A stretch of 52,510 nucleotides of DNA from Microcaldota archaeon (lineage in GTDB: Archaea; Micrarchaeota; Micrarchaeia; Burarchaeales; Fermentimicrarchaeaceae). Location: assembly GCA_013425335.1 (NCBI GenBank), contig JACCLG010000046.1:1-52510 (forward strand). Direction: 5' to 3'. The position numbers and the translations under genes are program-made. Position 1 is the first letter of the stretch. Each line of letters begins with the position of its first letter. Under the pieces are notes generated by a model. The model had not been told where the DNA came from. It made no database searches and was given only the letters and a program-made list of their open reading frames with translations. Of this stretch, positions 41,365 through 48,492 are shown one piece after another.

Positions 41365-42378
41365 CTACCTGCACCTTCTTGTATCCAAATTGCATGACGA
41401 GCCTGGGCAATTCCAGTCGCCCTGGCACTGCGTGTTCAAAAGTGATACGCAGGTATACAGCTCGGCATCGCCTGGCACCAGGTCGCACCTCTGGGTTGAG
41501 GAGCAGTCAGCATCGCTGGCGCACATTCCCGCCCTTGTGACGCACTGGTGGCTGCTGCACGTCTGCCACCCTCCGCACTCGCTGTCAAGGTTGCACATGC
41601 CCTCCCTTGTCATGCATATGTGGTTGGCAGGGTCGCAAACCTGCCAGCTCTGGCAGTCCCTCGTGTCTGTGCAGTTACCTCTGTTTGCCTTGCAGAGCAA
41701 AGCCTGCTGGTCGCACGTCTGCCAGCTCTGGCAGTATGAGTCGTTTATGCAGTATCCTGCCATGAGGGCGCATTTGTGGTCTGACCCGCACGTGAATCTT
41801 GGGTCGCAGTCATAGTTGCTGTTGCAGAACCCAGCCTTTGCATTGCAGAAGTGGGTAGTGGCGTTGCATATTTCCCATCTCTGGCACTCGGAATCCTCCA
41901 TGCAGTAGCCGATATTTGCAGCGCAGAGATGCGTCTCGTTGTTGCAGTTCTGCCAGTTGGCGCAGTCATAGTCGTCTGAGCAGAAGTCAGCCTTTGCAAT
42001 GCAGATGTGCTTTGTCAGGTCGCACTCCTCCCAGCGGTTGCAGACTGCGTCGTCATCGCACCTGCCCGTGAGCGGGCTGCATTTCTGTGTTGAATTGTCG
42101 CAGAACTGCCAGTCCCTACAGTCATAATTGTCAAGGCAGTAGCCGCCCTTGTACGCGCATTTGTGGGTAGTCAAATCGCAGCCTTTCTTGGGGTCTGTGC
42201 AACCTGCGTCTGCAATGCAGTAGCCAGTCCCGGTGACGCACTTGCTTGTCTTTGTGTCGCACACCTGCCAGCTCGAGCAGTCCTTGTCCTGGGCGCATGT
42301 TTTTGCCGGAGTCTGCAGGCATCCGAAAATAGCGAGTGAAACCATTAGCAGAAGAACAATCATGATAGTGTTTCTCAT
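41365..42378 (-). CDS. lipoprotein with twelve cysteine-rich tandem repeats
   Basis: A 337-residue secreted protein. Signal: RNTIMIVLLLMVSLAIFGC with a GC lipobox. Then about 12 units of 24-31 residues with four Cys each, consensus [YF]C-x3-x-[DE]C-x2-WQ-x-CD-x3-HxC-x-A-x-G: for example YCMEDSECQRWEIC and NCTDTRDCQSWQVC. Roughly 48 Cys in total; disulfide-bonded modules such as EB- or Dickkopf-like domains are suggested by pattern only. GGAGTGATGGG precedes ATG 42378. Convergent with the ABC operon. Cell-surface role likely. Confidence 0.8.
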   Translation of the reverse strand: MRNTIMIVLLLMVSLAIFGCLQTPAKTCAQDKDCSSWQVCDTKTSKCVTGTGYCIADAGCTDPKKGCDLTTHKCAYKGGYCLDNYDCRDWQFCDNSTQKCSPLTGRCDDDAVCNRWEECDLTKHICIAKADFCSDDYDCANWQNCNNETHLCAANIGYCMEDSECQRWEICNATTHFCNAKAGFCNSNYDCDPRFTCGSDHKCALMAGYCINDSYCQSWQTCDQQALLCKANRGNCTDTRDCQSWQVCDPANHICMTREGMCNLDSECGGWQTCSSHQCVTRAGMCASDADCSSTQRCDLVPGDAELYTCVSLLNTQCQGDWNCPGSSCNLDTRRCR

Positions 42379-42504
42379 CCCATCACTCCTTGGTACACTT
42401 CTAAAATTATTGCTCAATTTTGATTTATAAAGGTTATGTCTCTACCTGTCAGATACGTTATTTAAGCAGGGAATTTGCCAACCATGCCGGGAGGAAAACC
42501 GTAA

Positions 42505-42570
42505 ATGCGGAAGGTATACGACTTGCAAGGTAAATGCTTAAAAGGCGGAAATGAGCAAATTAATGGGTGA
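42505..42570 (+). CDS. possible 21-residue leader ORF
   Basis: An ATG preceded by GGAGG (42490-42494) opens a frame ending in a TGA (42568-42570) that overlaps the ATG at 42570 of the next frame. It lies in a roughly 90-base leader after TATA (TTATTTAAG, about 42458-42466). Could couple translation; low support. Confidence 0.25.
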   Translation: MRKVYDLQGKCLKGGNEQING

Positions 42571-42575
42571 TGTTT

Positions 42576-43268
42576 ATGGGCGACAATGTGGGAGGTTCCT
42601 CAGGAGGAGAAGTAGGGGATGGGATTAGAGCTACTAGGGAGCCAGTAGCACTGAAAACAAAGGAAGAGAAGCCGATGATGCTCGGAAAGATGAAGGTTGA
42701 GTTTGTTGATTCTGCAGGCTTGAAGAAACAACATGATTTTGATATTGTTGGATGGCGAGCGGACCTACTGGGTAAAGAAGAGAGAGTGGTCATGGGAAAG
42801 AGGACAGCTGGAAGCTTCTTAAGGGATACCGGATTACACCCCGGGGGAAAGAATTTAAAGGAGAGGGTATACGCAAATGAGTCGGTGCTGCTGGCTACTC
42901 CAACACTTCAAGGTAAACTGACTAATGATGAAATTTCAAAAAAAACACTGGGAGTAGGATTTAGATATGTGTATGAAACTGACGATAAAAATGCCGTCAA
43001 TTCAGCTGACTTATTGTCATCGTATCAGGTGAATATAGCACTCAAGCTGGGAGAGGACGGGAAGTTCCAACGTCCTTCTTCTGTGAAACTATCCTATGAC
43101 TCTGGCGGCCGAACAATAGACCTTGATAGAATCCAGGAGCTGGTGGATGAAATCAACAAGCTTTTCAAGGAATCGGCTGAAATCAGGGCATGGTTCAAGA
43201 AAGATACGGGGCTGGAATGGGGAGTCAAGGGAAACACTGAAGAATTCAAAAAGCACAGCCAGAAATAA
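42576..43268 (+). CDS. hypothetical island protein
   Basis: A 230-residue soluble protein, Gly-rich at the start (GDNVGGSSGGEVGDGI), with an alternating strand body (KMKVEFVDSAGLKKQHDFDIVGW; QVNIALKLGEDGKFQRPSSVKL) and helical C-terminus. No family is recognisable. ATG 42576 is preceded by GGGTGATGTTT; two earlier starts overlap this site. Followed by two hairpins and a toxin-antitoxin pair. Codon use looks less GC-rich than the housekeeping genes. Confidence 0.6.
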   Translation: MGDNVGGSSGGEVGDGIRATREPVALKTKEEKPMMLGKMKVEFVDSAGLKKQHDFDIVGWRADLLGKEERVVMGKRTAGSFLRDTGLHPGGKNLKERVYANESVLLATPTLQGKLTNDEISKKTLGVGFRYVYETDDKNAVNSADLLSSYQVNIALKLGEDGKFQRPSSVKLSYDSGGRTIDLDRIQELVDEINKLFKESAEIRAWFKKDTGLEWGVKGNTEEFKKHSQK

Positions 43269-43293
43269 GCTGCCCCGAAGCAGGAAGGTAGAG

Positions 43294-43343
43294 GAAACCT
43301 GCAGGGTTTCTCTTGGGAGGTTATAAGGAACCGTGAGGTTCCT
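43294..43343 (+). terminator. two tandem stem-loops
   Basis: GAAACC/GGTTTC (loop TGCAG, 43294-43310) and AGGAACC/GGTTCCT (loop GTGA, 43326-43343), each followed by TCTTG. The two stems share GR-AACC/GGTTYC with compensating base changes. They lie between the 42576 gene and the TA operon and may terminate the former. Confidence 0.6.
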
Positions 43344-43372
43344 CTTGAGGCAGAAAGGCTTATATACCTAAT

Positions 43373-43388
43373 TATAGATAATTCTATA
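43373..43388. promoter_or_regulatory. TA operon operator (inverted repeat)
   Basis: TATAGA and TCTATA flank 4 bases, 12 bases before the antitoxin ATG, with TATA (CTTATATA) at about 43359-43366 just upstream. Fits a site for the antitoxin. Confidence 0.6.
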
Positions 43389-43399
43389 GGTGGTTATAG

Positions 43400-43639
43400 A
43401 TGAACTATACAAGTATTCAAATCTCTCCGGAAACGAGGGCAAAGCTGGGCAAGTTCAAGGAGTACACAAGGGAGACCTACGACGAAGTGCTGAACAAGCT
43501 CATGTCTATTGTGGAACTCGCAAGGGATGAGGGAAAGCTCAGCGATGAAACACTTCAGGACATCGCGGAAGCCAAGAAGCAGTATGCCAGCGGGAAAACA
43601 TTCTCAACCAAGGAAGTGCTGGAGAAGCTCGGTGTCTAG
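43400..43639 (+). CDS. RelB/VapB-like antitoxin
   Basis: A 79-residue antitoxin: NYTSIQISPETRAKLGKFKEYTRETYDEVLNKLM is a ribbon-helix-helix start, then an acidic helical tail (LSDETLQDIAEAKKQYASGKTFSTKEVLEKLG) that wraps the toxin. Abuts the toxin (stop TAG followed directly by ATG). Operator palindrome just upstream. The toxin family suggests a RelBE-type pair. Confidence 0.85.
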   Translation: MNYTSIQISPETRAKLGKFKEYTRETYDEVLNKLMSIVELARDEGKLSDETLQDIAEAKKQYASGKTFSTKEVLEKLGV

Positions 43640-43891
43640 ATGACTTACGAACTTGTCTGGACGCCAAAATCACTCCAGAGGCTGAGGGAGCTCGACAGGA
43701 AAACTGCCCTCCGCATTGCGGAGAAGCTCGAGGGGGCAAAGGAGTTCCCGCACCATTTCTTCATAAAGCTGGCCGATGCCGATTCCTGGAGGATGCGCAT
43801 CGGGGACTACAGGGTGATATGCTTCATTGAGGATAAGGAGAGGAAGCTTGTCGTGGAAACGCTGGGGCACAGGAAGAAAATCTACAAATGA
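43640..43891 (+). CDS. RelE/ParE-family toxin
   Basis: An 83-residue RelE-fold protein: YELVWTPKSLQRLRELDRKTALRIAEKLEGAK, then DSWRMRIGDYRVICFIEDKERKLVVETLGHRKKIYK. It retains the strand motif R-x-GDYRV and the C-terminal GHR-K-Y, the common archaeal RelE form, which cleaves mRNA on the ribosome. The gene directly follows the antitoxin with no gap. Confidence 0.88.
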   Translation: MTYELVWTPKSLQRLRELDRKTALRIAEKLEGAKEFPHHFFIKLADADSWRMRIGDYRVICFIEDKERKLVVETLGHRKKIYK

Positions 43892-43911
43892 GCAGGCGGC
43901 AGGGGGTGGAG

Positions 43912-43927
43912 GGAACCGCCAGGTTCC
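43912..43927 (+). terminator. stem-loop after toxin gene
   Basis: GGAACC/GGTTCC with loop GCCA, followed by TCTTTT, 20 bases after the toxin stop. Same stem sequence as the hairpins before the operon; a plausible terminator. Confidence 0.6.
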
Positions 43928-44048
43928 TCTTTTGGGCAATCCCGAGCCATCCAGTCTTTTCAGGTGATGCAGAGCTATTTAAAGAGTGAAAGACAAAACA
44001 TCAATGCCAATGAAGACAGCATACGAGGCAATTATAATCTAAGAGTTG

Positions 44049-44543
44049 ATGCTCATGGCGCATGGAGCCGAGGTACCTTATTGGATTTATGCACCGCACA
44101 CGGAGAAAAAGGAACTGGTGCTGGTTGCAGGGCAGAATTTCAAGGATGCTATCGTCACAAAGCGGGCGGACGGGACTTGGAAGGGGAGCGGCCTTTATGA
44201 GAGGGAAGAGGCCGGCCTCAAGGTGCCAATTGAAATTCGCATAAGCTACGAGAAGAAGCTTTCCGAGAAGCACGGTGCGGTAAGGGTTGTAGTGGAATTC
44301 AAGGATGAGAAATACGGGAAACTGGACAAATTCGACCTGACCTTCAGGGAGGGGGGGCTGCCGAGGCGCTGGAAGCTGGAAACGCCGCATGAAACTCCTC
44401 TGGGTGAAGCGGTGAAGACGCCCGAGTGGGAGCGGATGCTGAAGGGCTTTTTGGAATACGATACCGCAGGGGAATGGCTGAAGATGAGGAAAAAGGAGCT
44501 TCTTGACGGGAAAATCATCTCACAAGGCCTCAGGCGGGAGTGA
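44049..44543 (+). CDS. hypothetical island protein
   Basis: A 164-residue soluble protein, partly strand-rich (YWIYAPHTEKKELVLVAGQN, AVRVVVEFKDEKYGKLDKFDL) with a helical C-terminus (EWERMLKGFLEYDTAGEWLKM). No family is recognised. Start uncertain among TTG 44046, ATG 44049 and ATG 44055. Its promoter (CTATTTAA, about 43974-43981) resembles those at 42458 and 44560. Could be a third party of the neighbouring TA genes. Confidence 0.55.
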   Translation: MLMAHGAEVPYWIYAPHTEKKELVLVAGQNFKDAIVTKRADGTWKGSGLYEREEAGLKVPIEIRISYEKKLSEKHGAVRVVVEFKDEKYGKLDKFDLTFREGGLPRRWKLETPHETPLGEAVKTPEWERMLKGFLEYDTAGEWLKMRKKELLDGKIISQGLRRE

Positions 44544-44617
44544 ACTGCGTATGCCTATTTAAGCGGGGAATTCGCAATATTAATGCCGATGACGACATGA
44601 ACAACCACTGATACAAC

Positions 44618-44701
44618 ATGATGAGGTCAACAGCGTCCGAGGCCTTGTTGATTTTACGACGGAGAATTACATTAATACCGAGGATACGCTGACCTCATCA
44701 T
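44618..44701. repeat. 12-bp inverted repeat enclosing repeat copy A
   Basis: ATGATGAGGTCA (44618-44629) and TGACCTCATCAT (44690-44701) match perfectly and enclose 60 bases. The right arm is followed by CTTTTTAAG. Either an RNA hairpin with terminator or a small mobile element. Confidence 0.55.
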
Positions 44702-44723
44702 CTTTTTAAGATTGCTTTGACTT
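44630..44723. repeat. island repeat copy A (diverged)
   Basis: Shares ACAGCGTCCGAGGC, a central TTTTACGACG/GAGAATTA segment and a distal TTTAAGATTGCTTTG with copies B and C, but its middle is longer and diverged. Lies between the 44049 gene and the convergent radical SAM operon; no gene is seen at 44544-44749. Confidence 0.6.
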
Positions 44724-44749
44724 TATGTAACTCCGTACCGTCTTTTCAT

Positions 44750-44875
44750 CTATTCAAAAGAAGGAAGAGCGAATTCCTCTCTTGCTTTAAGAATTTCTCT
44801 AAAATCTTTCTTGCTCACTCCAAGCTTCATTTCCGCAAGTTCCTCCGCAACACTAAACTCCACCTTCTCAAGCAA
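44750..44875 (-). CDS. possible 41-residue protein after radical SAM gene
   Basis: Minus frame begins TTG CTT GAG two bases after the HemN-like stop and encodes a charged helical peptide (LEKVEFSVAEELAEMKLG; KKDFREILKAREEFALPSFE), ending TAG. Protein-like composition suggests a real small gene or the 3' remnant of a larger one. No ribosome site is seen before the TTG. Confidence 0.4.
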   Translation of the reverse strand: MLEKVEFSVAEELAEMKLGVSKKDFREILKAREEFALPSFE

Positions 44876-44877
44876 TA

Positions 44878-46149
44878 TTATGTCTGTTTGGGACTTTCGT
44901 ATTTCTGAATCAACAGCTCATATTCTGGTGAGAAAAACGTCCTAACAACCTCGAATGCATGGACCCTTCCTTCGAATGTGAGTGCGAGTCTATCGGATGT
45001 CGCCTCAACGTATCCCTTCCTTTCGAGTTTGCAAATTTGATTTTGAAAAACAATCTCCATTGGCATTCCAAACATTGATTCGAATACTTTGTTGTCCACC
45101 TGCAGGAATAGCAGCTGCTTTGCGACATATCTCACCATCCGTTCATGCGCGGTAAGCTTTTTCCCAAGTTCTACCGGCATTTTTCCGTCTGCGAGCAGCT
45201 CCAGATATCGCGCGGATGCCTTTACATTACGGTACACGAATCCGTCATAGTAGGAGAACGCTCCGGCCCCGAGCCCTATCACAGAGTGCCCTGCCACATA
45301 GAGCCCATACCTGTTCTCATGCCTCCTCACGCACGCCTGGTCTATCGAATAGCGCGAAAAGCCGTTTTTTGAAATCGCCTCATCCGTTATTTCAATCATC
45401 CGCCTCAAATCATCAAGTAGCGGCATTCGCCCGACCCGCCCTTCATTAACATGGCGGTAGAGCGGCAAGACTGGAACCAGGTCAAGGGCGTATATGCTCA
45501 AGTGCTGCGCGCCGGTAGAAAAGAAAACTGCGATGTCGTTCTCCCACGCGGTTGTCGTTTGTCCCGGGCGGGCGTAAAGCAGGTCAACGTTCACGTCCAG
45601 CCCCCCCGATTGCGCCATCGAAATTGCTGTTTTTGCCTGGGTCGAGGTGTGCGAACACCCGAGCGAGCGCAGCCCTTCAGGTTCAAAAGTTTGCACCCCA
45701 AAGCTTACGCGTGAAACGCCCATTTTGGCGAGACCGCCTAAAAACGCCTCGCTCGCTGAACTTGGGTTCGCCTCAACGGTTATCTGACAGTCTTCTGAGA
45801 AGTCAAATGTCTTCCTGGCATTGTCGATTAGTCCTTGGATGGATGAGACTGGGAGAAGGGAAGGCGTTCCGCCCCCGACGTACACGCATTCTATGCGCGC
45901 GGAAGAATGCCTCCGGCTATTTGCAACTAGCCTCATTTCTTTTTCAACGCCCTTCACATAAGCTTCAAGATGCTCTTTCCCCTTGGGGATTTCCTTGGTA
46001 AATGGGCAGTAATAGCAGAAGCGGCTGCAGAAAGGTATGTTTATGTATAACGCCGTATGGGTCGGCCCGCTAATGTCTTCCCATCCGGCCCTCGGCAAGG
46101 CCGGCGGATAATCATAGAACCTCCCAATGCTCGTTGTCATTCGTTTCAT
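44878..46149 (-). CDS. HemN/HemW-like radical SAM enzyme
   Basis: A 423-residue radical SAM protein. CSRFCYYC (C-x3-C-x2-C, about 42-49) binds the [4Fe-4S]-SAM cluster; YVGGGTPSLL, VEANPSS, VSFGVQTFEPEGLRSLG and NVDLLYARPGQT are HemN-family motifs; IGLGAGAFSYYDG and a C-terminal HemN_C-type helical domain follow. The family includes coproporphyrinogen dehydrogenase, HemW and several heme- or peptide-modifying enzymes; motifs here do not separate them. Starts at ATG 46149 (or 46140), TATA TTTATTTAAG upstream. A 15-residue ORF lies 65 bases upstream. Divergent from the ACT-type gene. Confidence 0.88.
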   Translation of the reverse strand: MKRMTTSIGRFYDYPPALPRAGWEDISGPTHTALYINIPFCSRFCYYCPFTKEIPKGKEHLEAYVKGVEKEMRLVANSRRHSSARIECVYVGGGTPSLLPVSSIQGLIDNARKTFDFSEDCQITVEANPSSASEAFLGGLAKMGVSRVSFGVQTFEPEGLRSLGCSHTSTQAKTAISMAQSGGLDVNVDLLYARPGQTTTAWENDIAVFFSTGAQHLSIYALDLVPVLPLYRHVNEGRVGRMPLLDDLRRMIEITDEAISKNGFSRYSIDQACVRRHENRYGLYVAGHSVIGLGAGAFSYYDGFVYRNVKASARYLELLADGKMPVELGKKLTAHERMVRYVAKQLLFLQVDNKVFESMFGMPMEIVFQNQICKLERKGYVEATSDRLALTFEGRVHAFEVVRTFFSPEYELLIQKYESPKQT

Positions 46150-46213
46150 CCCAGTTAATTTCTTAAATAAAAAACAAAGAAAGAAGCGAGAAAGACTGTC
46201 CTCTCCGCTATCC

Positions 46214-46261
46214 TTAACCCATGAAATGGACTAGCTCCACTTTGATTCCATCATATTCCAT
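46214..46261 (-). CDS. possible 15-residue peptide gene
   Basis: MEYDGIKVELVHFMG is encoded behind a perfect GGAGGTG (6 bases before ATG), upstream of the radical SAM gene on the same strand. May be a leader peptide, a peptide substrate or a chance ORF; the strong ribosome site is the only evidence. Confidence 0.35.
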   Translation of the reverse strand: MEYDGIKVELVHFMG

Positions 46262-46423
46262 CGTTTTCACCTCCGATAAATTTTTTTCGGACTAGAGCCC
46301 AAAGAAAGGCATGACGGGATGCTTGTTCCGCCATGCGACATTTTCTACTGGCCCGAATGGGATATGTTTATAAATGCCAATTATATAATTATTATGCATA
46401 AAATAAAGCAAATTTAATTAGAA

Positions 46424-47095
46424 ATGATTAAAATGAAGCAAACAAGCGCCGCTGTGAGAGAGGCTGTAGGGCGGCATCCGCTCATACGGAGAGCAATGGC
46501 TGCGCGAATCCTCAACTACTCGGCCGCCGCGCGCGCCATCCGGAAAGAGGTGGAATCGCTTGTCGGCAGGGATGCCGAAGCATCCGCGATTGTATCCGCC
46601 CTCGCAAGGATGGAATCTGAAGACGCGCCAAGGGCAGAGAAGTTAGAGATCCGCCAGCTGCTTCTCAAGTCGGGCCTGTCGGATATCGCGCTCAGGAGGA
46701 ACGAAAGGACGATAACTCTTGTAGAATCTACCCGACAAAAGACCGATTTCGGCGCCGGCGAGACTCTGATAGAAACACTTGGGGACCACGAGATAAACGT
46801 GGTTACAGAAGAACGGATTGCAGGGGAGCTGCTCAGGAATGTGTCGGAAAAAGATGTCCTCAGACATTATGAGCGAGTGTGCGAGCTGTGCATTTACATA
46901 ACTGAGAACATGTCGAGAGTACCAGGCGTTTTCGCCGCCATAACGCTCCACCTGGCGGCAAACGACATAAACGTTCTCGAATGCTTCTCAACACTCACTG
47001 AGTTCTCTGTCGTCGTCGAGCAGGAGGATGCCCAGCGAGCTTATGCCGCCCTGCAGGAGCTCGTCGCTGAGTCTTCGAAGGCGAGAAAACGATGA
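46424..47095 (+). CDS. ACT-domain protein, regulator-like
   Basis: A 223-residue protein: N-terminal helical part (VREAVGRHPLIRRAMAARILNYSAAARAIRKEV, HTH-like), a middle strand/turn part (ALRRNERTITLVES), and a C-terminal ACT domain (LCIYITENMSRVPGVFAAITLHLAANDINVLECFSTLTEFSVVVE). Archaeal proteins of this type are treated as amino-acid-responsive regulators. TATA (TTTATAAAT, about 46368-46376) is about 50 bases upstream. GC-rich codons differ from the AT-rich island neighbours. Confidence 0.75.
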   Translation: MIKMKQTSAAVREAVGRHPLIRRAMAARILNYSAAARAIRKEVESLVGRDAEASAIVSALARMESEDAPRAEKLEIRQLLLKSGLSDIALRRNERTITLVESTRQKTDFGAGETLIETLGDHEINVVTEERIAGELLRNVSEKDVLRHYERVCELCIYITENMSRVPGVFAAITLHLAANDINVLECFSTLTEFSVVVEQEDAQRAYAALQELVAESSKARKR

Positions 47096-47225
47096 GGTTT
47101 TTCTGCGGGGGGTGCCAGTCGATTCGCCGATTTCTCGGTCGGAGCAAATAGTTTAATATTTAACAAGCTAAATAGTACTCAGGAAAGTGTGCCTTGTGAC
47201 TGAGGTTATCAACGCGATAAGGTCT

Positions 47226-47290
47226 ACAGCGTCCGAGGCAAAACGAATTCTACGACGTAAAATTAGACTAATTTAAGATTGTTTTGGCTT
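47226..47290. repeat. island repeat copy B
   Basis: About 63 bases matching copy C with only 6 differences: ACAGCGTCCGAGGC, then AAATTAGACTAATTTAAG, and TTTTGG at the end. It flanks the GNAT gene at its 3' side, 10 bases from the stop. Confidence 0.85.
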
Positions 47291-47299
47291 GAGAATTAC

Positions 47300-47836
47300 T
47301 TAAAGCATCTTTGTATAAAGATACTCCGTTTTTTTGAATCCAACGTGCTCAAGCAAGGCTTGCATTGCAGTCTCTCTTGTGCTGCAGTATGCGGATGCTA
47401 CCCCTTCAGTTTTGCACTCCTCAAGCACTATCTCTAGGGCCTTGCTGCCTATCCTATTCCGCTTTAGCTCTGGTTTCTCTCCGAGCTCGTTTTTCTCCTC
47501 TCCCTTTTTCCCAACTGGGTAGAAGTCTTCAATCATAACAGTCCTATCATCGTCTTTCAAGCCGCAGCCGGTAAAGATATCATGCAGCCTAGAGGCTCGG
47601 AGATCGCCAATCCTCCTGTGCCGCACAGTTACGTACCCTATCTTCTCTTCCTCATCAGAGCCCGGTCGCGTCAGGAAAACATCATATTTTGCTTCTCTCC
47701 TTTCCCAATTCTCCGCATCACTCCGCCCGAAGAAAGCGTTTCTAGTTATCATCAGAGGACTCTCGGCAACTCTCAACTGTATGGTTCCAGCTTTCGTTTC
47801 CTTCTTTTCCATTGGTTCTTCCTTAACCCAAGCCAT
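47300..47836 (-). CDS. GNAT-family N-acetyltransferase
   Basis: A 178-residue protein with the GNAT C-terminal half: NRIGSKALEIVLEECKTEGVASAYCST and ETAMQALLEHVGFKKTEYLY. The middle motif A (R/Q-x-x-G-x-G/A) is partly degenerate. Substrate unknown. Flanked on both sides by repeat copies B and C, so it looks like a mobile cassette. Upstream, TATTTAAGCTTG to ATG nearly duplicates the 51255 gene promoter. Confidence 0.78.
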   Translation of the reverse strand: MAWVKEEPMEKKETKAGTIQLRVAESPLMITRNAFFGRSDAENWERREAKYDVFLTRPGSDEEEKIGYVTVRHRRIGDLRASRLHDIFTGCGLKDDDRTVMIEDFYPVGKKGEEKNELGEKPELKRNRIGSKALEIVLEECKTEGVASAYCSTRETAMQALLEHVGFKKTEYLYTKML

Positions 47837-47870
47837 GCCTAAATTATGCCTCTTTTGATATTTAAGCTTG

Positions 47871-47933
47871 ACAGCGTCCGAGGCGAAACGACTTTTACGA
47901 AGTAAAATTAGACTAATTTAAGCTTGCTTTGGG
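47871..47933. repeat. island repeat copy C
   Basis: Same element as copy B, 645 bases away and in the same orientation, with a central hairpin TTTTAC-GAA-GTAAAA. It is immediately upstream of the GNAT promoter. Confidence 0.85.
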
Positions 47934-47992
47934 GCAGGCGGGAGGTGGAATTATGATTATTGCTCCCGGACCTGTTACGCACCTTCTTCCTC

Positions 47993-48166
47993 TTATAATC
48001 CCAGCTTTACCAATAAGCTCTTTTGGTAGTCCTTGCCTATTTTCTTATTAACTCGTTCTATATTCTCATCAAAGCAATTCCTACACAGAAAAAATGTAGC
48101 ACTTGAACTAACTTTCCTATCCTCAATACGGCAACTTGCTTCCTTTCCACACTCATAACATTTCAT
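47993..48166 (-). CDS. 57-residue zinc-ribbon protein
   Basis: Encodes MKCYECGKEASCRIEDRKVS followed by FFLCRNCFDENIERVNKK, giving C-x2-C and C-x2-C (residues 3, 6, 28, 31), a zinc ribbon. A strong GGGGGTGAG lies 6 bases upstream, and its ATG directly follows the stop of a 20-codon ORF. Role unknown; small zinc ribbons often accompany island regulators. Confidence 0.6.
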   Translation of the reverse strand: MKCYECGKEASCRIEDRKVSSSATFFLCRNCFDENIERVNKKIGKDYQKSLLVKLGL

Positions 48167-48229
48167 CTATCTCACCCCCTCTTCATCTAAATCCTTAATT
48201 CTATCTAACTCGCCTAACAACTCTCCCAT
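48167..48229 (-). CDS. 20-residue ORF before zinc-ribbon gene
   Basis: MGELLGELDRIKDLDEEGVR, with GGGTGGGTGA directly before the ATG and a TATA-like CTTAGTATA about 35 bases upstream. Its stop TAG touches the next ATG, so translation may be coupled. Confidence 0.4.
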   Translation of the reverse strand: MGELLGELDRIKDLDEEGVR

Positions 48230-48263
48230 TCACCCACCCAGAAGTAGTTAGCATTCTGAGTAT

Positions 48264-48282
48264 ACTAAGATTGCTTTGGCTT
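48264..48282 (-). promoter_or_regulatory. island promoter motif, copy D
   Basis: Minus strand GAAGCCAAAGCAATCTTAG has the recurrent CAAAGCAA[GT]CTTA motif. It is about 35 bases before the 20-codon ORF, right for a BRE/TATA promoter. Confidence 0.5.
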
Positions 48283-48350
48283 CTTTTTCTTCTCTGCATT
48301 TTTCTCAATTTATCATAAGTCCAAACGATGAAGCAAGAAATAGGGCATAG

Positions 48351-48440
48351 TTACCTACGTCTCCCACCAAACCTCCTACTTTCCGCTCTTTTCGCTCGTT
48401 TCTCCATCCTTCTTTTTCTTTGTTTGGAAAAGCAACTCAT
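48351..48440 (-). CDS. 29-residue very basic peptide gene
   Basis: Encodes a peptide starting MSCFSKQRKRRMEK and ending FGGRRR with about 14 Arg/Lys. GGTGATATA precedes the ATG, and the promoter motif of copy E is about 33 bases upstream. Might bind RNA, or be a chance ORF; the spacing of signals argues for a gene. Confidence 0.4.
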   Translation of the reverse strand: MSCFSKQRKRRMEKRAKRAESRRFGGRRR

Positions 48441-48472
48441 TATATCACCACATAATAATTTGAACTGAGAGT

Positions 48473-48492
48473 ATTAAGCTTGCTTTGACTTC
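48473..48492 (-). promoter_or_regulatory. island promoter motif, copy E
   Basis: Minus strand GAAGTCAAAGCAAGCTTAAT carries the motif; it overlaps the last codons of the 48474-49082 methyltransferase and faces the 29-residue gene. Confidence 0.5.

Noticed and set aside
44618-44692. C/D-box sRNA in repeat copy A
   Set aside because: A C-box-like ATGATGA and a D-box-like CTGA are present but 64 bases apart, with no internal D'/C' pair; the inverted repeat explains the sequence better.
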